Shown piece by piece: positions 58,711-64,000 of a stretch of DNA of 64,000 nucleotides. Within the stretch, counting starts at the first letter, position 1. Each line of letters begins with the position of its first letter. The DNA is from Membranipora membranacea (taxonomy: Eukaryota > Bryozoa > Gymnolaemata > Cheilostomatida > Membraniporidae). Under the pieces are notes generated by a model that saw nothing but the letters and a program-made list of their open reading frames with translations, was not told where the DNA came from and did no database searches. The stretch covers positions 14,570,001-14,634,000 of the forward strand of contig OU612072.1 of assembly GCA_914767715.1 (NCBI GenBank), in the 5' to 3' direction. Made by a program: the position numbers and the translations under genes.

Positions 58711-61344
58711 TCAGACATCCTCGCCTCCCACTTTCCACAGTTTCTTCCACTTCTCCGCAATGTTATAACATCCATCATCAATCGCACCTTGCAGACAGCC
58801 AAGGAATCGATCCAGGATTTCTCTGTAAGCAGCAATTAGAGGGTGTATAGGTTAAAAGTATCACTGTGGTGATGCTCGGTGGATGGAGACTTCAATTTAA
58901 TTACAGTTGGATTGAAAATACCAGGTTGCGCTTTGCGAAACGCATTGTATGAACAGACAACATTCACGGGGAAGTACTGATTTGCCAAAACATCAGGTTT
59001 ATTAAAAAAAGATGAGATGAGTTCAAATAATTGATAAGCAAAGACTAGTGGTAAAACATTTCTTATTTTTATCCTATGGATATTTGCAGCAAATGGATGT
59101 TTCATAACCCTTTTAGTTTTGAACTTGCCTTTCACATGTCAGATTCATGGAGCCATTTGCTGCAGGCAACAAAGCTTTTATTCCAACATCACAAGCTATA
59201 GAAGCTGGAAAATGATATGGACATGGACATGATCACATTAACAGGAATGTGGTAAGACCTCTGGTTAGATAAAGAGCTGGTGTTTTAGTCGCTGAATTTT
59301 GTCGGTGCAATAAAGTTTGGTAAATGGACTATTATCTTAATGCTAGACAGGTGAACAGGGAAAATTTTGAAACATAATTTAGGACTGTGTTTGCCATTCG
59401 CGGGTAATTACATTCCCATAGAAAGTATTGAAAATTCAAACACAATTTTTTACTTACTGCCGAAGTGTGTGAATGTGTGTGTGTGTGACTGCCGGCTACA
59501 AATACATAGTAATCACATGACAGGTGAGCAATGAAGCACATCAGAGGATATGGACACAGATGGATGTTACAATAATATAAGGATAGTCTTGTCAACTCAA
59601 AACAATGCACAAAGGCCATAACTAAACATTTTAGGGACAAATGTCAAAACCCCTGTTGCAACACAAAAGGCCACTTTTGTCATATAGCGTAAGTACCATC
59701 TGTATTTTGACTGATTTATTCCATCATCTATCTCAGTACTTCGCATGAGACAAGATGAGGTAAGTCTTGCATTATCAACATGCCCTTAAAATTAACCTAG
59801 CTTTGACTTACACTAAGTCATCTGCTATTTGCTGTATTTGACGTGAGTATTCAAGCTCTGAATAAATTTCAATATGGGAGGGGGAAAATTTGAATGATTT
59901 TGAATTTGTATGGTGATTTAACAAGAGCCTGTCAAATTCATTAGCTAGCATGATCATATCAAGTCTGCGGTGTAGACAGACACTTTATGTCAAATCATGT
60001 CATGAAACTAACTTCTTTTTGAGTAGGATGCACACGACATCGAACAAATTGTGTGCAGTTTATTTTCCAGGCTCACCAGAAAAATTGAAATTATTATATG
60101 AAAAGATATTGCGACAAAATTCATGAATGTAACTTTGGTAAGCTTAAACCTTTGTTTGAGTTAATCTAAAGTATGGAGGATATTTTTGTTCTTTTGCTGT
60201 TTGGTAAGAAGCAGAAGATTGGGCTGTCTCTAACGAGGGACACAAGGTGCCCTTAATCCTCACACTGAGAATGTGATACATCCTAGAAAACTAGAATGCA
60301 TCCTAGAGGTGAGGCCATAAAAGACCTTCTAATCGTGAGCGTGCAGCAAGCTGCCAATACTGAACTGGCACCTATCGGCCATTGGCAGTGAGACTTTTAG
60401 CTTAGCCAATAGGCCGAGAAGGAATTTTTGCATTTTGTGAAATTTCCATACTGTTATTATGGCTAAACAACTTGAACAGCACTCCTATATCGACGACATT
60501 TTATACGAAGAAAATTGTGTCCTATTGCATAACGTAAAACTGACTCTAAGTTATTCAGTGATGTAATAACTTACCAACAACCAAGAGAGCAGCAATATAT
60601 CGATATATATACGATCTAAAATAAGATAAGAACAAGGTGACTAGGTGTAAAGCTGGGATGAATATTGATTATAAGTGACTATTTATGTCTTGACAAATCC
60701 GATGGCGAGCGCCAAAGCGGCTAAATGTGGCTGAAATCCGAAACGGCAGAGAAAAATGACCGTCAAACAAAGTTGTAATAATTGCAAAGTGTACAATTTC
60801 AATTCACTTTTTGTATACATTTAGTGACAACAATCATCATTATTACAATGTTGTTCTTCTTAATTTGCCAAAAGAAGAAAAGCAATGGAAAATATAAAAG
60901 CGGAAGTGTGACATAGGCGGCTTTGCTATATTTAAGCCGTTATACAGAAAAATTAGCAATTCACTAGAAATTGTCCAGGCATAAAGACTTGTATTACTTT
61001 GCCGTCCTAATTGGGAACTTGGCTTTGGAGTATGAAAGATTGCCGGGATTACCAGCTTAATGCATGCATCTATTGATGGCTTATTGTATTCTCAACATCA
61101 ACTCGACATAAACGTATGGACAAGGTCACACACTAGACAGATTTGGCTACGGTCAGGAATTTAGCAGCTCCACCAAGTTTGGTTTAATCAAGATGTAGGG
61201 TATGCGTTTCTGCTTTTCTAATTTGTCTCACTTTTACAATTCAATTTCATCATAGCAGCAATATAAATAGTAGCCAACATCGATCTGAAGAGAGCCCTGG
61301 TGTCATAGCACCAAACATGTAAGAGATATATCTGGCTTACCCAT
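58711..61344 (-). CDS. Secreted Cys-rich family copy 3, miniature, 5 exons
   Basis: Exons on the minus strand: 61341-61344 (ATGG), 60575-60615, 59458-59488, 59129-59195 and 58711-58822. Spliced they give an open frame of 84 residues: a hydrophobic start (MDRIYIDILLLSWLL), SHTHTFTHFGTCDVGIKALL, ANGSMNLTCER, then EILDRFLGCLQGAIDDGC and GGEDV with TGA. It aligns with copies 1 and 2 at both ends, but the 137- and 85-bp central exons are absent between 58823 and 59128. Because those exons together are 222 bp and symmetrical in phase, their loss keeps the frame. The third exon must use the second of two AGs (CCGGCAG|TCAC); the first would shift the frame. The fourth exon ends at AAAG|GCAAGT, a GC-type donor. 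Only four cysteines remain. It may be a functional short form or a decaying copy. Confidence 0.6.
59129..59195 (-). CDS. Copy 3 exon with GC donor
   Basis: A 67-bp exon, the same length as in copy 2, encodes CDVGIKALLPAANGSMNLTCE. The acceptor is CTATAG and the donor is AG|GCAAGT, the recognised GC-AG class. Joining to 58822 gives Arg at the junction and stays in frame. Confidence 0.7.
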
Positions 61345-61950
61345 GGTTTCGGTGTTTACTCCCTGTGTGCTTGAATATTTAATCACAACTGTAGAGTATT
61401 AGCAGATGTTGCTCATTTTATACCCCATGAGGCCAGTGGTGGATAAAACGTGTACACCCCTATCCTCTGCAGAGTACTATAACTATGGCCCCAAACAATT
61501 GGTAATGTCTGATAAAGTCGGGCAGGGCCAACCACTTAATCCAAAATCCACCACTATACACCCGTTAATCAGTGCATCATTTGCTGTCGATACATATATT
61601 AAAATTTACTTTGTTGTGTAATTGGTGTTTCTATTTTCGGATGCTGATGTTTGACAAGAAAATTAATTAATATTTTGGCAGGCATGTTTGATTCAACAGT
61701 CTAGCTGGTACCAGTATTGATAAAGGGATCAATGGTGGTCTAGCCAAACAGTGGAAACTTATATGACTTCAACTGCATCAGTAGAAGCATTTGCCACAAG
61801 ACTAATCGCCCAACAAAAACTAGTTTTAAGGGCATAGATATTGTAACATACAAATCAGATAACCCTTCAATGGATACGACCCTGGCTGCTTAAGATGTGA
61901 AAACAGCGGCACTTAAATAAATCCATAATCACAAGAGTGTAGGGCTTAGC

Positions 61951-62000
61951 TGATCCTAGCTAATCCTAGCTTATCCTAGCTAATCCTAGCTAATCCTATC
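61951..62000. repeat. Five tandem 10-bp units
   Basis: TAATCCTAGC and close variants repeated five times. Confidence 0.9.
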
Positions 62001-62734
62001 TGTTCCCACTTTTCTTTACTTTGATTGACTATATTTTACTTTACCTGGTTTTATGATTTAAGTGGTTTTAATTTGAATAATGGATTATTATGATAAATTA
62101 GAGGAATCATGGTAACAGTGTGAGAAGGGAGGACTGTGACGGATTAATCTCTATCGTATGGATACAAGTTTGGATAGGTAAAGAACATTGTAATTATAAC
62201 AAAAAATCACACAGTTGGATCTCTTCTCCCCTAACCTTGTAAAAAGAACCTAGATGATGTACAATTATCGTACAATATCATACAATTATATGGTCTTATC
62301 AGAGATCTAAGTTCACTACACAGTCTTACCTAGGTCCATCCCAATGTATGCTATATTGTTTGTTTGAAACGCATTCAGGTTGTCTCACTTTTGGGTTATA
62401 CAGCCGTCAGAGCAATCCACGTCCATTAATAATGCCTTAGGTAATGTAATGATGGCAACCCGGATGCTGCAAAATAATATGATTATTTTGGCCAACTCAT
62501 AACATTTAAAACATTTCTTCCTAATTAACCATTCCATAGAATGTGCCACATATGACACAGTGGATAATGCAGAAAAAAAACCGGAGCAGTGTTTTTAAGC
62601 TGGGTATAAAAGAGGACAAAGCTCAAAATAGGGAAAGCGCAATTTCAGAAGATATTGGACATGTAGAATCAAAAACTTCCTGACACAAAAACACAACTGG
62701 TCCCTCAGATAATGAAATAGTTAGTCTTGCCTAG

Positions 62735-62905
62735 AGTAGGAAGTGGCTCAGTTGGTTAGGGCGGCGTTCCTTCCAGCTTGCAAATGCTGAGGTCATGGGT
62801 GCGAAACCACTGCAGTTCCCCGACTACTGGATCTCATTTGACCCCTAGGTGTGCTCCGACCTGCCTTCAAACTGAGAGTGAAATGTATGCATTCAGTCAA
62901 TGAGA
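62735..62905 (+). mobile_element. tRNA-derived SINE, copy A
   Basis: A box TGGCTCAGTTGG (62744-62755) fits the Pol III consensus exactly; B box GGTGCGAAACC (62798-62808) differs by one base from GGTTCGANNCC. The body follows with CTAGGTGTGCTCCGACCTGC then CTTCAAACTGAGAG, shared with the copies at 24.2 and 56.1 kb. Confidence 0.8.
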
Positions 62906-64000
62906 AGGAGGCTGACCATTGACCAGCAGATTGCACATTTGATCCACGCCGCGGAAAAATATTCATCTGCCACAAGAGCATTCATTCAGTCAGCCCCATG
63001 AGTCTGATCCGCTAACCAAAAGTTTACAAATTCAGCCAGCTCAAGGAGTCCTATTTATCGACCAGAAGATTATAAATTCACTCAGTGCCGCCGGTAGGCA
63101 GATCTACCCACCACAAGTTGAAAAAATTTAGGCTTTATTGTTTTACAACAAAGAGCAGAGGGTCAAAGGACACACAGCGAACTACAGCAAGGCGATATAT
63201 ATATATAGAGCTTTGAAGATATAGTATTTGGATTTAGGCAGAGGGCAAACAGCTTCAAATTACTGTTTGGTAAGTCACAAAATTAGAGGAAATTGCAAGC
63301 CCTACTATGTACTGGATGGATTTATTCAAAATGTGCTCACTTTTTGATCCAAAAAATCAGGCTCGGTATTGAAAGGGACAGAGTTGACTATCAGATCTGT
63401 TTGAGCACAGGTTTGGAAGCTTTCAGAGAAGGCAATAGAATTCAAAACTTGGCTAACAAACTACCGACTTTGACAACTATATCGAATTTATACATCCGAC
63501 TCTTTGGAGCAGTGGTGTTGTGTAATTTAATGATTAAGCATAAGTCAGTAGGACTACATGTGTGTTCTGTTGATGCTAAAAACCACCTATGTTGCCTGTA
63601 CAGCTATGTGTGAGTGAAAACGCTTCCAGTTGTAAGTTGACAATCCGTTCAATTTAACTGAATCTGAAGCCTGAGAGTCAGTTGCATATTATTATTATCA
63701 CAATGTTGAAAAACTTCAAAGTAGAGTTTGGCACAAAACAAGACACAATTTAGAGGATAGTCACTGTCCTAGTTATGTGCGACGGTGTCTCTTAGGGGTG
63801 TAAGGTAACCGATTTAAGTGCTAACTGTGCGCAATAATAATATGATCCTCTGGTAAAGAAACTGAAAACTTGTCAATCCCACATAAGGTATTCTACCTCA
63901 TCATCAGACAAACCGATTTTATAATTTGGCCTGCAGCTATCAGGGGATTTGTAGCCCCAGTTTACACCCCTTAGTTCTAAACAGGAGTGTTTAGCGTGTA

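Larger units (their letters stand above)
61345..64000. other. Right-hand spacer
   Basis: No gene recognised. It holds a 10-bp tandem array (61951-62000), a tRNA-derived SINE (62735-62905) and a short TA run near 63198. The 106-residue open frame at 63293-63613 has no recognisable content. Confidence 0.5.

Noticed and set aside
58836..59135. Diverged central exons of copy 3
   Set aside because: The open frame here contains no equivalent of the GCTVDD/YVRSSL or QCYG motifs and no suitable splice sites.
1..64000. CRISPR arrays, bacterial operons, ribosomal RNA genes
   Set aside because: No regularly spaced repeats, Shine-Dalgarno-led gene runs or rRNA-like sequence; intron-rich genes show a eukaryotic genome.

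Overview
The window is nuclear DNA of an invertebrate metazoan. Genes are split by long AT-rich introns with GT-AG splice sites. The two recognisable genes are animal-type: a lysosomal arylsulfatase B-like enzyme and a type I phosphatidylinositol-4-phosphate 5-kinase. Introns and spacers carry dispersed MITE-like elements, tRNA-derived SINEs and LINE fragments. Nothing bacterial, CRISPR-like or operon-like was seen. The phylum cannot be fixed from the sequence alone. All exon models were built by hand from reading-frame homology, splice consensus and phase agreement.

Layout. (1) 1-5638, minus strand: eight exons of an arylsulfatase B-like sulfatase; the C-terminal exon(s) lie beyond the left edge. 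(2) 5639-8266: spacer with a 5'-truncated LINE reverse-transcriptase end and a shorter sister copy of its presumed 3' tail. (3) 8267-38814, plus strand: a 19-exon PIP5K gene of about 30.5 kb, with two small N-terminal exons far upstream, a compact kinase core (19.8-25.9 kb) and a long Ser/Pro/acidic tail (31.1-38.8 kb). Its introns hold several foldback or hairpin elements, including a perfect 67-bp-arm palindrome. (4) 39806-61344: a cluster of three paralogous genes for small secreted cysteine-rich proteins that match no family I recognise. Copy 1 (minus, 39.8-48.2 kb) has a GPI-like C-terminal tail and a one-base frameshift. Copy 2 (plus, 52.1-54.1 kb) is intact, about 173 residues with 11 cysteines. 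Copy 3 (minus, 58.7-61.3 kb) is a miniature that lacks the two central exons yet keeps an open frame. (5) 61345-64000: no gene seen; it holds a tRNA-derived SINE and a short tandem array.

How the genes relate. The sulfatase acts in lysosomal glycosaminoglycan breakdown and PIP5K makes PI(4,5)P2 at membranes; nothing suggests a shared pathway. The three-copy secreted family is the most likely undescribed content. Exon lengths and phases (137 bp and 85 bp exons identical in copies 1 and 2) and all 11 cysteines are conserved between copies 1 and 2, which points to selection on a disulfide-rich extracellular fold.
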